Assembly (NCBI RefSeq): GCF_000312545.1
Contig: NZ_HE997542.1
Span: 34,095-98,094 of the forward strand
Reading direction: 5' to 3'
DNA from: Bartonella senegalensis OS02
GTDB taxonomy: Bacteria > Pseudomonadota > Alphaproteobacteria > Rhizobiales > Rhizobiaceae
DNA: 64,000 nt
Every line of letters starts with the position of its first letter. Within the stretch, counting starts at the first letter, position 1. The notes beneath the pieces are model-generated. The model searched no databases. It had not been told where the DNA came from and saw only the letters and a program-made list of their open reading frames with translations. Shown here piece by piece: positions 30,451 to 40,900 of this stretch. Both the position numbers and the translations under genes were made by a program.

Positions 30451-33351
30451 TTATAAAGGCCGGCGCAGCAAAATTTCTTTTAGGAATTTTCCAGTGTAAG
30501 AAGCAGAAACGCTAATAATATCTTCAGGTCGTCCAATTGCAACAATTTCACCACCGCGATCTCCCCCTTCTGGTCCTAGGTCAATAATCCAGTCGGCTGT
30601 TTTTATAACTTCAAGATTATGTTCAATGACGGCAACTGTGTTTCCTTGCTCGACAAGTTCATGCAGGACTTCAAGAAGTTTAGAAATATCGTGAAAATGC
30701 AGCCCTGTTGTTGGTTCGTCCAAAATGTAGAGCGTACGACCTGTTGTTTTGCGTGAAAGTTCTTTAGCAAGTTTTACACGTTGGGCTTCACCACCGGAAA
30801 GTGTTGTGGCTTGTTGTCCTACTTTGATGTAGCCAAGGCCAACTTTCATGAGGGTTTTCATTTTGTTATGAATAGCTGGAACAGCTTGAAAAAATTCTTC
30901 TGCTTTTTCGATTGTCATATCCAAGATATCGGCGATAGACTTTTCTTTAAATTTTACTTCTAGGGTTTCTCGATTATAGCGTTTTCCTTGGCATACATCG
31001 CAGGTCACGTAGACATCAGGCAAAAAATGCATTTCAATTTTGATCACTCCATCGCCTTGACATGCTTCGCAGCGTCCGCCTTTAACATTGAATGAAAAAC
31101 GTCCAGCTTTATAGCCACGGGCTTTTGATTCTGGAAGTTCGGCAAACCATTCACGAATTGGGGTAAAGGCCCCTGTATAGGTTGCTGGATTAGAACGCGG
31201 GGTGCGTCCAATAGGTGATTGGTTGATATCAATGACTTTATCAAGAAATTCTAACCCTTCAATTTTATCATAGATTGCGGGACTTTGATGTGTGCCCATG
31301 ATATGATGTGAGGCAGCTTTGAAAAGAGTTTCAATGAGGAATGTTGATTTTCCTCCACCTGAAACGCCAGTTATGCAGGTGAAGGTTCCAAGAGGAATGG
31401 CAGCACTGATGTTTTTGAGGTTATTGCCTCGGGCTCCAGTTATTTTCAATGTTTTTGATTTTGATATTTTGCGTCGTTGAGCAGGTATGGTAATGGCCAT
31501 TTTTCCTGAAAGATATTGCCCTGTGAGAGAAGAAGGATTTTCTATAATTTCCTGCGGCGTACCTTGCGCTATGATTTCTCCACCATGAACGCCTGCTGCT
31601 GGACCCATATCAACGACATGATCTGCTGTGCGAATGGCATCTTCATCATGTTCAACAACGATAACCGTGTTGCCTAGATCACGCAGATGATGCAGCATCT
31701 CCAAAAGGCGTTCATTATCACGTTGGTGTAAACCAATAGAGGGTTCATCTAAAATATAAAGGACACCTGTAAGACCAGAGCCAATCTGGGATGCCAACCG
31801 AATACGTTGGCTTTCTCCACCTGAAAGTGTCCCTGAATTGCGAGATAAGCTAAGATATTCAAGTCCTACATGATTTAAAAAAGCTAAGCGTTCACGAATT
31901 TCTTTTAAAATGCGAACTGCAATACTCCGTTGTTTTTCAGTGAGATATTGATGGATGTTAGCAAACCAATCATCTGCTTTTAAGATGGAAAGTTCTGATA
32001 TTTGTCCAATATGCTTTCCGTGGATTTTTACAGCGAGTGCTTCTGGTTTTAAACGATACCCATGACAAGCTGGACAGAGCGAAGAAGACATATAATGCTC
32101 GATTTCTTCACGTGACCAAGCAGAATCGGTTTCTTTCCATCGTCGCTCCATATTAGGGATAACACCTTCATAATATTGGATCATTTTATATGTGCTTGGA
32201 GTATTTTTGTTGTCAAAGGAGATTTCCTTTCTTTTTATGCCATAGAGAATAGCGTGTTGCGCTTCATTTGAAAGTGTGTTCCATTTATCCGTGAGTTTGA
32301 ATCCATAAATTTTACCTAATGCCTCTAAGATTTGGCTCTGAGAGGGTGAGGCTGATTTCGACCAAGGGGCAATTGCTCCAGCTTGTAAAGTGAGATTTTC
32401 ATTTGGTACTATTTTTTTTGGGTCAATTGCCTTTTTTGTGCCAAGTCCATCGCAACTAGGGCAAGCACCAAAAGGGTTATTAAATGAAAAAAGCCGTGGT
32501 TCAATTTCAGGGATAGAAAATCCAGAGATTGGACAGGAAAACTTTTCTGAGAAAATAAGCCGTTTGTGCGTTTCATTTTTTGATTTGTGAGCAGATTCCT
32601 TTGAAGTTACTTCTTTTGCTAAAGGTTGGTCTGCCATTTCAACAACAGCAATTCCATCTGCTAGCTGTAAACAGGTTTCTATGCTGTCAGCTAAGCGAGA
32701 GGTAATGTCATCTTGCACGACAAGACGGTCTACCACAACGTCTATGTCATGTTTATATTTTTTATCAAGAGGAGGAATATCAGGAATTTCATAAAAAATT
32801 CCATCAACTTTAGCACGTTGAAATCCTTTTTTTAAAAGCTCCGTTAACTCTTTTTTATATTCTCCCTTTCTGCCTCGCACGAAAGGGGCCATAATAAAAA
32901 TCCGCGTACCTTCTGGTAAGTCCATAATTTGATCAACCATTTGGCTTACCATTTGGCTCTCAATAGGAAGTCCTGTGGTAGGAGAATGAGGGATACCAAT
33001 GCGGGCAAAGAGAAGGCGCATATAGTCGTGGATTTCAGTGACGGTTCCTACCGTTGAACGTGGGTTGCGGCTGGTTGTTTTTTGTTCAATGGAAATTGCG
33101 GGAGAAAGCCCATCTATGCGGTCAACATCCGGTTTTTGCATCACTTCCAGAAATTGGCGTGCATAAGCAGAAAGGCTTTCAACATAGCGGCGTTGACCTT
33201 CAGCGTAAATTGTATCAAAAGCTAAAGAAGATTTCCCTGATCCAGAAAGTCCTGTTATAACGATCAGTTTGTCACGAGGAAGGTCTACATCAATATTTTT
33301 AAGGTTATGCTCACGTGCACCGCGAATGGAGATATATTTTTGATGAGCCAT
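30451..33351 (-). CDS. uvrA: Excinuclease ABC subunit A
   Basis: UvrA finds DNA damage in nucleotide excision repair and loads UvrB. The 966-residue product has two ABC ATPase modules: Walker [10 protein letters not shown] (34-42) and a second P-loop GVSGGGKST, each with an LSGGE signature. The C-terminal zinc module is intact (CEACQGDG ... CDVCQGKR). The N-terminal zinc sites of E. coli UvrA are altered: CPIS at 273-276 replaces CxxC although CPSC at 297-300 remains, and the earlier Cys cluster near residue 122 is absent. This looks like a lineage trait. It is divergent from ssb across 343 nt. Confidence 0.97.
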   Translation of the reverse strand: MAHQKYISIRGAREHNLKNIDVDLPRDKLIVITGLSGSGKSSLAFDTIYAEGQRRYVESLSAYARQFLEVMQKPDVDRIDGLSPAISIEQKTTSRNPRSTVGTVTEIHDYMRLLFARIGIPHSPTTGLPIESQMVSQMVDQIMDLPEGTRIFIMAPFVRGRKGEYKKELTELLKKGFQRAKVDGIFYEIPDIPPLDKKYKHDIDVVVDRLVVQDDITSRLADSIETCLQLADGIAVVEMADQPLAKEVTSKESAHKSKNETHKRLIFSEKFSCPISGFSIPEIEPRLFSFNNPFGACPSCDGLGTKKAIDPKKIVPNENLTLQAGAIAPWSKSASPSQSQILEALGKIYGFKLTDKWNTLSNEAQHAILYGIKRKEISFDNKNTPSTYKMIQYYEGVIPNMERRWKETDSAWSREEIEHYMSSSLCPACHGYRLKPEALAVKIHGKHIGQISELSILKADDWFANIHQYLTEKQRSIAVRILKEIRERLAFLNHVGLEYLSLSRNSGTLSGGESQRIRLASQIGSGLTGVLYILDEPSIGLHQRDNERLLEMLHHLRDLGNTVIVVEHDEDAIRTADHVVDMGPAAGVHGGEIIAQGTPQEIIENPSSLTGQYLSGKMAITIPAQRRKISKSKTLKITGARGNNLKNISAAIPLGTFTCITGVSGGGKSTFLIETLFKAASHHIMGTHQSPAIYDKIEGLEFLDKVIDINQSPIGRTPRSNPATYTGAFTPIREWFAELPESKARGYKAGRFSFNVKGGRCEACQGDGVIKIEMHFLPDVYVTCDVCQGKRYNRETLEVKFKEKSIADILDMTIEKAEEFFQAVPAIHNKMKTLMKVGLGYIKVGQQATTLSGGEAQRVKLAKELSRKTTGRTLYILDEPTTGLHFHDISKLLEVLHELVEQGNTVAVIEHNLEVIKTADWIIDLGPEGGDRGGEIVAIGRPEDIISVSASYTGKFLKEILLRRPL

Positions 33352-33694
33352 ATTTTATCCTTGGCATATATGACAAAAGTTAAGCATAGCATCCAAAGTG
33401 GAATAAAGCTATTTCCTTAGATTGTAAGCATTGCTTTAACGTGAAAAGAGAGTGCAAGCTCTTCGGAAAAAGATTAAAAAGAAGCTTTTTACTTTCTAGT
33501 GATGAAATAAACTATGCGTTGTTATCATCTTTTGCTATAATCGCACGATACAATATTTTAAAAAGGGTAGCAAGATCCACATTGAGGTCAATTGCAAATG
33601 CAAATGTAGATGGGTAAGTGATAAGATCAAGATAGTAATAATAGCGAGAGAACGGAAGTTGTTTTGCAAATTTTAAGACTTTGGAGTTTATGAG
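33352..33694. promoter_or_regulatory. Divergent uvrA-ssb promoter region
   Basis: This spacer must hold promoters for both genes. A tandem TTGCAAATGCAAATG occurs near 33593-33607. No alphaproteobacterial LexA box (GAAC/GTTC at 7-nt spacing) is visible; a single GAAC lies at 33650-33653. Unlike E. coli, SOS control of this pair is therefore not supported by eye. Confidence 0.4.
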
Positions 33695-34213
33695 ATGGCT
33701 GGTAGCCTTAATAAAGTTATTTTGATTGGTAATCTTGGTGCTGATCCTGAAATTCGTCGTTTAAATTCTGGTGATCAAGTGGCAAATTTGCGTATTGCGA
33801 CTTCAGAGAGTTGGCGCGATCGTAATACAAATGAGCGTAAAGAGCGCACAGAGTGGCATAGTATCGTTATTTTTAATGAAAACCTTATCAAAGTTGTAGA
33901 GCAATATTTAAAAAAAGGCAGTAAGATCTATATTGAAGGTCAGTTGCAGACACGCAAATGGCAAGATCAAAATGGCAATGATCGTTATACAACAGAGATT
34001 GTTTTGCAAAAATACCGTGGTGAATTACAAATGCTTGATGGGCGAGGAGCAATGGGGGGAGAACAAATGCAAGGAGCACATCAGTCAAGTAGCGCTTATA
34101 GCAGTGGTAGTTTTGGTGATAACAGCGCAAATCAGAGAGATGTTTTTGGTTCCAACAATAGTCAGTCGGGAGAAAGCTTTTCACACAAATTAGATGATGA
34201 AGTGCCTTTTTGA
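33695..34213 (+). CDS. ssb: Single-stranded DNA-binding protein
   Basis: SSB protects single-stranded DNA and recruits replication and repair proteins. The 172-residue product has the OB fold (about 1-110, starting [19 protein letters not shown]), a flexible Gly/Ser/Gln-rich linker and the conserved partner-binding tip DDEVPF. Placement opposite uvrA and before gyrA is common in rhizobia. A short TGCTTAATAAGCA palindrome follows the stop. Confidence 0.97.
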   Translation: MAGSLNKVILIGNLGADPEIRRLNSGDQVANLRIATSESWRDRNTNERKERTEWHSIVIFNENLIKVVEQYLKKGSKIYIEGQLQTRKWQDQNGNDRYTTEIVLQKYRGELQMLDGRGAMGGEQMQGAHQSSSAYSSGSFGDNSANQRDVFGSNNSQSGESFSHKLDDEVPF

Positions 34214-34417
34214 TGATGCTTAATAAGCACTTTTGTTATTGATCTTTATATCTTTTCATTTGTTTGTTTGAGGTTTTTGACGTTCAAAAAATGATGCCCG
34301 ATTGATTTTATCAGCGATTTTTAACATAAATAACATGTTGAAAGTTATTGTTAAATTTCCTTTCTCTTGTAGGGGAAGTTAGCATTTTGATGTGTTTTTC
34401 GCTATACAAAGAGTAAA

Positions 34418-37240
34418 GTGATTCTTTTTGAAAGTCTTGAAGCTGTGAAAGATCTAAACCCATATCCAGAACGTGATGTGCTAACCGGTATTGAACCGGT
34501 TAGTATTCTTGATGAAATGCAACGCTCCTATCTTGATTATGCGATGAGCGTGATTGTTTCGCGTGCTCTTCCTGATGTTCGTGATGGTCTTAAACCTGTT
34601 CATCGACGTATCCTTCATGCCATGAATGAGATGGGGCTTTCTTTTAATAAGCCTTATCGTAAGTCTGCAGGTGTTGTTGGTGAAGTCATGGGGAAATTTC
34701 ATCCTCATGGAGATGCTTCGATTTATGATGCTTTGGTGCGTATGGCACAGGATTTTTCTTTACGCAATCCTTTGATTGATGGGCAAGGAAATTTTGGTTC
34801 TGTTGATGGTGATCCGCCTGCGGCAATGCGCTATACAGAATGTCGTTTAGAAAAAGTTTCGCAAGAGCTTCTCGCTGACATTGATAAAGATACCGTTGAT
34901 TTTCAGGATAATTATGATGGGCGTGAGCGTGAACCTATCGTCTTACCAGCGCGTTTTCCTAATCTTTTGGTCAATGGATCAGGTGGTATTGCCGTGGGAA
35001 TGGCAACCAATATTCCGCCCCATAATCTTGGTGAAGTTCTTGATGCTTGTATCGCCTTGATTGATAATCCCGATATAACGCTTGATAAAATCATTGAAAT
35101 TATTCCTGGTCCTGATTTTCCCACGGGTGGTATCATCCTTGGTCATTCCGGTGTTCGTTCTGCTTATGAAACGGGACGCGGTTCGATTATTATGCGTGCT
35201 AAGGTTGATATTGAAGAAATTCGCAATGGTCGGCAGGCAATCATTGTAAGCGAAATCCCTTATCAAGTTAATAAAGCAACGATGATTGAGAAAATGGCCG
35301 AATTGGTGCGTGATAAACGCATTGAAGGAATTTCTGATTTGCGTGATGAGTCTGATCGTGATGGGTATCGCGTTGTTATTGAGCTTAAGAGAGATGTTGT
35401 TGCAGATGTTGTTTTGAATCAATTGTATCGTTATACGCCTCTGCAAACTTCTTTTGGTTGTAATATGGTGGCGTTAAACGGCGGAAAACCTGAACAAATG
35501 ACATTGCTTGATATGCTGCGCGCATTTGTTTCTTTCCGCGAGGAAGTGGTCAGTCGGCGAACAAAATATCTTTTGCGTAAAGCACGGGAACGTGCGCATG
35601 TTTTGGTCGGTCTTGCACTTGCTGTTGCCAATATTGATGAAATTATAGCGCTCATTCGCAAGGCACCTGATCCACAGACAGCGCGTGTGCAGTTAATGGA
35701 ACGGCGTTGGCCGGCTGCTGATGTTGCACCTTTGATTAGACTTATTGATGATCCTCGTCATATTATTCATGCTGATAATACTTATAATCTCTCTGAAGAA
35801 CAGGCGCGTGCTATTTTAGAATTGCGTTTGCAAAGGTTAACGGCGCTTGGGCGCGATGAAATTGCTGATGAATTGAATAAAATTGGAGTGGATATTACCG
35901 ATTATCTTGATATTTTGGCATCCCGTTCACGAATTATGAGTATCATTAAAGATGAACTTAATGCTCTTCGTGAGGAATTTGCAACTCCTCGGCGTACCAT
36001 ATTTGGTTCTGGTAGCGCTGAGATGGATTGTGAGGATTTGATCGCATCGGAAGATATGGTGGTCACGGTCAGCCATAGTGGTTATATTAAGCGGGTACCT
36101 TTGAGTACATACCGTGCGCAACGGCGCGGGGGTAAGGGGCGTTCTGGTATGTCCACTAAGGATGAGGATTTTGTAACGCATTTGTTTGTGGTTAATACCC
36201 ATACACCTGTTTTGTTTTTCTCAACGCGTGGAATTGTTTATAAAGAGAAAGTTTGGCGTTTGCCACTTGGTACGCCGCAATCACGTGGGCGGGCTCTGAT
36301 CAATATGCTTCCCTTACAGCAAGGTGAGCGCATAACAACGATTATGCCTTTGCCAGAAGATGAAGCGCGTTGGAGCGCATTGGATGTGATGTTTGCAACT
36401 ACGCGTGGAACTGTGCGTCGTAATAAATTATCAGATTTTGTTCAGGTTAATCGCAATGGCAAAATTGCCATGAAACTTGATGAAGAGGACGAAATTCTTT
36501 CTGTCGAAACCTGTACAGAACATGATGATGTCGTTTTAACAACAGCTAAGGGACAATGTATTCGTTTTCCTGTTGTTGAGGTTCGTGTTTTTGCAGGTCG
36601 CAATTCGGTGGGAGTGCGTGGTATCAATTTGGCTAACGGTGATAAAGTCATTTCAATGACAATCTTAGAGCATGTTGAAGCAACGTCTGTTGAGCGTTCT
36701 GCCTATATTAAACGTGTGATTAATGAACGGCGTGCTGCTGGTTCTGATGCTGAGGATATTGTAACTCTTGAGGAGGAAGAGGAGGCAGCCGAAACAGAGT
36801 TAACAGAGGAACGCTATGCAGAGCTTCATGCGCGCGAACAGATGCTTTTAACAGTGAGTGAATTTGGTTATGGAAAACGATCTTCCTCCTATGAGTTTCG
36901 GATTTCGGGACGTGGTGGAAAAGGAATTCGTGCCACAGATCCATCTAAGACAGCTGAAATCGGTAAATTAGTGGCGGCTTTTCCAGTGAAGGCGCAAGAT
37001 CAAATTATGTTAGTGTCAGATGGTGGGCAGCTTATTCGCGTCCCTGTTGAGGGTATTCGTATAGCCGGTCGTTCAACTAAGGGGGTGACAATTTTCAATA
37101 CAGCTGAAGGTGAAAAAGTCGTATCGGTTGAGCGTATTTCTGAATCTGAAGATGATGATAACCAATTAGAGGATGAAACTGGAAAAAATTCTGAAGCAGT
37201 TGGTGATTCTGATATGGTTGATATGAGCGAAGGGCAATAA
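34418..37240 (+). CDS. gyrA: DNA gyrase subunit A
   Basis: GyrA carries the DNA breakage-reunion activity of gyrase. The 940-residue product has the winged-helix/tower core with catalytic Tyr139 in AAMRYTECR (E. coli Tyr122). The C-terminal wrapping domain has the GyrA box QRRGGKG, and an acidic tail follows. In the quinolone-resistance region the sequence is [10 protein letters not shown], so Ala100 takes the place of E. coli Ser83 while Asp104 matches Asp87. The start is GTG at 34418 with AAGAG upstream; a GTG at 34445 is an alternative. coaD follows closely. Confidence 0.97.
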   Translation: MILFESLEAVKDLNPYPERDVLTGIEPVSILDEMQRSYLDYAMSVIVSRALPDVRDGLKPVHRRILHAMNEMGLSFNKPYRKSAGVVGEVMGKFHPHGDASIYDALVRMAQDFSLRNPLIDGQGNFGSVDGDPPAAMRYTECRLEKVSQELLADIDKDTVDFQDNYDGREREPIVLPARFPNLLVNGSGGIAVGMATNIPPHNLGEVLDACIALIDNPDITLDKIIEIIPGPDFPTGGIILGHSGVRSAYETGRGSIIMRAKVDIEEIRNGRQAIIVSEIPYQVNKATMIEKMAELVRDKRIEGISDLRDESDRDGYRVVIELKRDVVADVVLNQLYRYTPLQTSFGCNMVALNGGKPEQMTLLDMLRAFVSFREEVVSRRTKYLLRKARERAHVLVGLALAVANIDEIIALIRKAPDPQTARVQLMERRWPAADVAPLIRLIDDPRHIIHADNTYNLSEEQARAILELRLQRLTALGRDEIADELNKIGVDITDYLDILASRSRIMSIIKDELNALREEFATPRRTIFGSGSAEMDCEDLIASEDMVVTVSHSGYIKRVPLSTYRAQRRGGKGRSGMSTKDEDFVTHLFVVNTHTPVLFFSTRGIVYKEKVWRLPLGTPQSRGRALINMLPLQQGERITTIMPLPEDEARWSALDVMFATTRGTVRRNKLSDFVQVNRNGKIAMKLDEEDEILSVETCTEHDDVVLTTAKGQCIRFPVVEVRVFAGRNSVGVRGINLANGDKVISMTILEHVEATSVERSAYIKRVINERRAAGSDAEDIVTLEEEEEAAETELTEERYAELHAREQMLLTVSEFGYGKRSSSYEFRISGRGGKGIRATDPSKTAEIGKLVAAFPVKAQDQIMLVSDGGQLIRVPVEGIRIAGRSTKGVTIFNTAEGEKVVSVERISESEDDDNQLEDETGKNSEAVGDSDMVDMSEGQ

Positions 37241-37264
37241 TTCTCAAGAGTGCGGAGTAAAATG

Positions 37265-37783
37265 ATGAAAATTGCTCTTTATGGGGGTTCCTTCGATCCT
37301 CTTACAAATGGTCATCTTGATATTTTACAAGCCAGTTTTGTTTTAGCAGACAAGGTAGTTATGGCTATAGGTATACAGGCTAAAAAGAAACCACTTTTTA
37401 GTTTTGAAGAGCGTGTTGATTTGATTACTCAGGTAGGAAAAGACTTGTTAAATATAGGGACTGATCGGTTACAGGTTGTTTCGTTTGATAGTCTTTTGAT
37501 TGATAAGGCTCGTGAAATTGGTGCTTCTTTTCTTATTCGCGGGTTGCGTGATGGCGTTGATCTTGATTATGAAATGCAAATGACAGGGATGAACAGCATC
37601 ATGGCTCCTGAATTGCAGACCGTTTTTTTACCGGCAAGCGTTTCTGGGCGTATAATAACCTCTACATTGGTACGCCAGATTGCCTCTATGGGAGGGGATG
37701 TGGCACCTTTTGTTCCTGCAAATGTTGCTAGAGCTTTGTCCTTAAAATTTCAATCTTCAAGGGAGAATAATTGTGTCTCTTAG
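37265..37783 (+). CDS. coaD: Phosphopantetheine adenylyltransferase
   Basis: The enzyme transfers AMP to 4'-phosphopantetheine, the penultimate step of coenzyme A synthesis. The 172-residue product begins [18 protein letters not shown] with the nucleotidyltransferase TxGH motif. It later has [15 protein letters not shown] and the ISSTLVR-like [15 protein letters not shown] at 37254-37257 suits the ATG at 37265; ATG at 37262 and GTG at 37250 are in frame. The gene overlaps ppiA by 11 nt, so they are coupled. Confidence 0.95.
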   Translation: MKIALYGGSFDPLTNGHLDILQASFVLADKVVMAIGIQAKKKPLFSFEERVDLITQVGKDLLNIGTDRLQVVSFDSLLIDKAREIGASFLIRGLRDGVDLDYEMQMTGMNSIMAPELQTVFLPASVSGRIITSTLVRQIASMGGDVAPFVPANVARALSLKFQSSRENNCVS

Positions 37784-38363
37784 AATTCTGACTGTTTTAA
37801 CATGTGTTTTTTGCTTTTTTTCTTTGAGTGTTGTAGCGGATGATTTGAAGAGAGCTGACGATTCTCATGTTCTTGTTTTATCTCTTAAAAATGGTGATGT
37901 GGTTATTCGTCTTCGCCCTGATTTGGCACCAAAGCATGTCGCACAAATCAAGAGGTTAACAAAGGAAGGCGCTTACAACAATGTTGTCTTTCACCGTGTC
38001 ATTCCAGGTTTTATGGCGCAGACTGGTGATGTGCAATTTGGAAAAAAGGGGAGTGCAGATTTTGATCCTAAACGCGTTGGTATGGGCGGATCAAATTATC
38101 CCAATATATCAGCAGAGTTTTCAAAGGAGCCATTTAAGCGTGGCACTGTTGGAATGGCACGTTCGCAAGATCTGAATTCCGCGAATTCTCAATTTTTCAT
38201 TTGTTTTAATGATGCTGCTTTTTTAAATGGTCAATATACTGTTGTGGGAGAGGTCATCAAGGGAATGGATGTTGTTGATAAAATTAAAAAAGGTACCACA
38301 AGTAATAATGGATCTGTAACAAATCCTGATGTTATTAATACTGCCACTTTACAAGCTGAGTGA
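37773..38363 (+). CDS. ppiA: Exported peptidyl-prolyl cis-trans isomerase (cyclophilin)
   Basis: This cyclophilin catalyses proline isomerisation, probably in the periplasm. The 196-residue product starts at a GTG and has a signal peptide (hydrophobic [16 protein letters not shown], cleavage near VVA/DD). The cyclophilin core has [14 protein letters not shown] with the catalytic Arg, GTVGMARS and [11 protein letters not shown]. It overlaps coaD by 11 nt and precedes its cytosolic paralogue ppiB by 19 nt. Confidence 0.94.
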   Translation: MSLRILTVLTCVFCFFSLSVVADDLKRADDSHVLVLSLKNGDVVIRLRPDLAPKHVAQIKRLTKEGAYNNVVFHRVIPGFMAQTGDVQFGKKGSADFDPKRVGMGGSNYPNISAEFSKEPFKRGTVGMARSQDLNSANSQFFICFNDAAFLNGQYTVVGEVIKGMDVVDKIKKGTTSNNGSVTNPDVINTATLQAE

Positions 38364-38382
38364 TGAGAAGGAGTTTAACTGT

Positions 38383-38895
38383 ATGGCCGAAATTAAAGAT
38401 CCAGAAAATACCTTAATTCTTGAAACAACGAAGGGAAGGGTTATTATTGAATTTTTTACTGATTTAGCACCTATTCATGTTGCACGGGTTAAAGAGCTTG
38501 TGCGTGAAGGGGCTTATGATAACGTTATTTTTCATCGTGTTATTGATGGTTTTATGGCGCAGACTGGTGATGTGCAATTTGGAAAGAAGGATGGTGAAAA
38601 ATTCAATTTATCACGTGCTGGTATGGGTGGTTCAGCAAAACCTGATTTAAAAGCAGAGTTTTCGAATCTTTCTCATAAGCGTGGTACAGTTTCTATGGCA
38701 CGTAGTCAGAATCCAAATTCTGCTAATTCGCAGTTTTTTATTTGCTTCGCCGATGCTCCTTGGCTTGATCGCCAATATTCTATATGGGGGCAGGTTGTTG
38801 AAGGTATGGAAAATGTCGATCAAATTAAGCGTGGTGAACCTGTTATCGATCCTGATGCAATCATTAAAGCTACGATTGCTGCGGATAGAGAGTAG
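38383..38895 (+). CDS. ppiB: Cytosolic peptidyl-prolyl cis-trans isomerase (cyclophilin)
   Basis: The 170-residue product is a second cyclophilin with no signal peptide, so it is presumably cytosolic. It keeps [20 protein letters not shown], the GTVSMARSQ segment and [18 protein letters not shown]. Several stretches are identical to ppiA next door, so the pair probably arose by tandem duplication. GAAGGAG upstream supports the ATG at 38383; an earlier in-frame start would overlap ppiA. In many relatives queA and tgt follow directly; here decayed DNA follows. Confidence 0.95.
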   Translation: MAEIKDPENTLILETTKGRVIIEFFTDLAPIHVARVKELVREGAYDNVIFHRVIDGFMAQTGDVQFGKKDGEKFNLSRAGMGGSAKPDLKAEFSNLSHKRGTVSMARSQNPNSANSQFFICFADAPWLDRQYSIWGQVVEGMENVDQIKRGEPVIDPDAIIKATIAADRE

Positions 38896-39880
38896 GATAA
38901 TGAACTGGTTTCAACCATAAGCTTGTCAAGCGAAGATATTCCCGTTTGATTGTTGTCTTGAGTTTGGTGGAGATCCGTTATTTCTGCTTATGATCTCCAT
39001 AAAGCATTTTGACTGCTTTATATTTCTTTACAGTCTGAAATTCTATCATCTTTAGATGAAAGTAAGCTGGTTGTGCCTTTTTTATTATTTTTTCTAGTTT
39101 ATTGCTTACTTATGGCGGTTTATTAATGTTATTTTGCACGAGATTTTGTACTCCTGAGAAGAGATAAAAATATGTAGTAATTCATTGTTTACAATGAATA
39201 TTTTTTGCCACTTTGCCACTATGAAGTATGATCTCAAATGTGAGAGCAAAATTTTGAAAGAAGTAGGAAAAATTTCTAAAATCGAAATCTTACAGAAAAA
39301 AGGGGGAAAGTCTCTGAGAGATTTTTAAAGAATCGGTGAGAATTCGTTGAGAAATAAATTTGTGCAAAATTAGATATCAAATTAAAAAAAACTATCGTCA
39401 AGTTACATCCAAGTCTGAGACTTTATAATTACTATGCCACTTTTGTCATTCTAGCACGATTAACTATGTTCAACAGAGCTCAGGAGTATAGGATAATTAC
39501 TCCTTCACTGTTTTGTGTTTCATAAACGTCCGTTCTATCTCTCCAATCCATAGCTGGTTTATTCGTGGTTTTGGTGTTGTTGTTTATGATCAAGCTTTTG
39601 CTTTTTCTGTTATCTGTAAATTAACATCTAAACTTGGTGTTGCAGCATGTTTGGGACAAAGATTGAAACGAAAATAAGGGTTTTCTCTACTGTTGCAGCT
39701 TTTGTATGCCAAATAGAAACAAGAATATTGCTTATCTCTTTTGGTATAATTTCTAAAACAGGGAGACAGACTCATTGTGGAAAATATGGATTTGTGGAAG
39801 TAAAAACCAGTTAACAGCTTACACATCACCTTTTGGTTAGATTTTACCACTTTCAAAAGTATTTAGGAGTAATGGTGGGT
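38896..39880. other. Gene-free stretch after ppiB
   Basis: No gene can be supported. Just after ppiB an 8-bp inverted repeat TGGAGATC (38968-38975) and GATCTCCA (38992-38999) could be a weak end signal, though no T run follows. Around 39545-39680 there is a 40-codon open stretch ending LGVAACLGQRLKRK, plus an 88-codon antisense open frame; neither has a convincing start. Confidence 0.4.
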
Positions 39881-40453
39881 AGCTGCGCTATAGAGGAGCT
39901 GCTCCAGCAGCAACTGCTGGAGCAGTAGCACTAGCTAGCTACTGTGAGTAGAGCTTCAGCTTTTTGCGGAACAGGGAGTGCTTTAGGAGGAGGAGCAAGT
40001 GGTGGAATGGGCGCCGGAATGAGCGGTGGTGGTTCTATGACGGGAGTAGGTAACAATATAAACGCTTATCAAATGACAGGAAACTCTTTTAAAATAGTGA
40101 TAATAAACCTCAATCGGGCGGAAATCCACATGTAGTTGGAGGGGGAAAATCGTTTTACCAGAACGCATCAGTCTCAAGCTAAATCGGTTTCTCTAGATCA
40201 AACTCGATCAGTTTTTTGCAAAATTAGAGATATCACCGATATGAATTTAAAAGGCATTGGAACTATGGCTGTTTTTTGTGTTCTCGAAATGGAAGATGCA
40301 GCAAACCTTAGTTTTAATGCTTCACCTACACCACTAGAATATAACGATATTAAGTTCTCTCGTGATAATAAATCCCAATTCGATGGAGCTAGAACAAATA
40401 ATATTTTTGCAAATACAATTTCTGGAGCATCATCTGAGATAGATAAGAGTTAA
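39880..40453 (+). pseudogene. Decayed Gly-rich protein relic
   Basis: Several frames of the plus strand appear to belong to one broken gene. An Ala-rich piece (RGAAPAATAGAVALASYCE) is followed in another frame by SALGGGASGGMGAGMSGGGS and NNINAYQMTGNSF. Then come PQSGGNPHVVGGGKSFYQN in a further frame and SQAKSVSLDQTRS running to a stop at 40453. At least three shifts are needed. Gly/Ala-rich tails of this kind occur in TrbL/VirB6-like conjugation proteins and in some surface proteins. I cannot assign the family and give the T4SS idea as a guess only. Confidence 0.5.
39899..39925. repeat. 12-bp perfect inverted repeat
   Basis: CTGCTCCAGCAG (39899-39910) and CTGCTGGAGCAG (39914-39925) are perfect complements separated by CAA. 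The GC-rich hairpin lies inside the Ala-coding part of the Gly-rich relic, so it may be a coding repeat. It is strikingly symmetrical for this AT-rich DNA. Confidence 0.6.
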
Positions 40454-40552
40454 AGAAGCTATGATTTATTTTTGAGAAATGGATGGTGGCTTCTTTATTT
40501 TAAGATTTATAATTCATGATTTTATCATTGTAGGATATTTTTAAAATGCATG

Positions 40553-40900
40553 TCAACGATCTGTAGATGATGTATCTGTTTCAAAAAACTTTTTAGCTTG
40601 TTCTTCTTTTTGTTCTCGGCGTTTTTCTTCTTCACTTTTACCACAACCTGTAATGCCTCAATCCTGTAGTCAATATAGCCATGCATATTAAAATAATTTT
40701 TTCGTTTTCTTTCTCAATAACGTGAACTTGCAGATATATCTCTTTCCTCTCCAGTATTAGGATCTACCACTTTTGCTTCGTGATAGGTGTCTTAAAATAA
40801 TCTGATTACCAGTACAAATTTCAGGTTCGTTAAGAAAAGGATTTTCATATGGGGAGCATCGTTTTTGTTTGTAACAATTTTTCCCCACATGCCAGCTGCG
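40553..40900 (-). pseudogene. Relics of two small minus-strand genes, one lipoprotein-like
   Basis: At 40553-40682 the minus strand gives MAILTTGL and, after one shift, TGCGKSEEEKRREQKEEQ then AKKFFETDTSSTDR and a stop. This is a short hydrophobic lead, a lipobox-like TGC and a charged helix, as in small T4SS lipoproteins. Just upstream, ending at 40714, frames give CSPYENPFLNEPEICTGN and YHEAKVVDPNTGEERD then ISASSRY. This looks like a second short protein cut by a shift. Both could be remnants of a conjugation module; the families are not recognised. Confidence 0.45.

Noticed and set aside
33620-33694. SOS box in the uvrA-ssb spacer
   Set aside because: GAAC at 33650-33653 has no partner at the required spacing.
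39590-39856. 88-codon minus-strand open frame rich in Cys, Tyr and Asn
   Set aside because: No ribosome-binding site, no recognised motif and odd residue composition; treated as chance.
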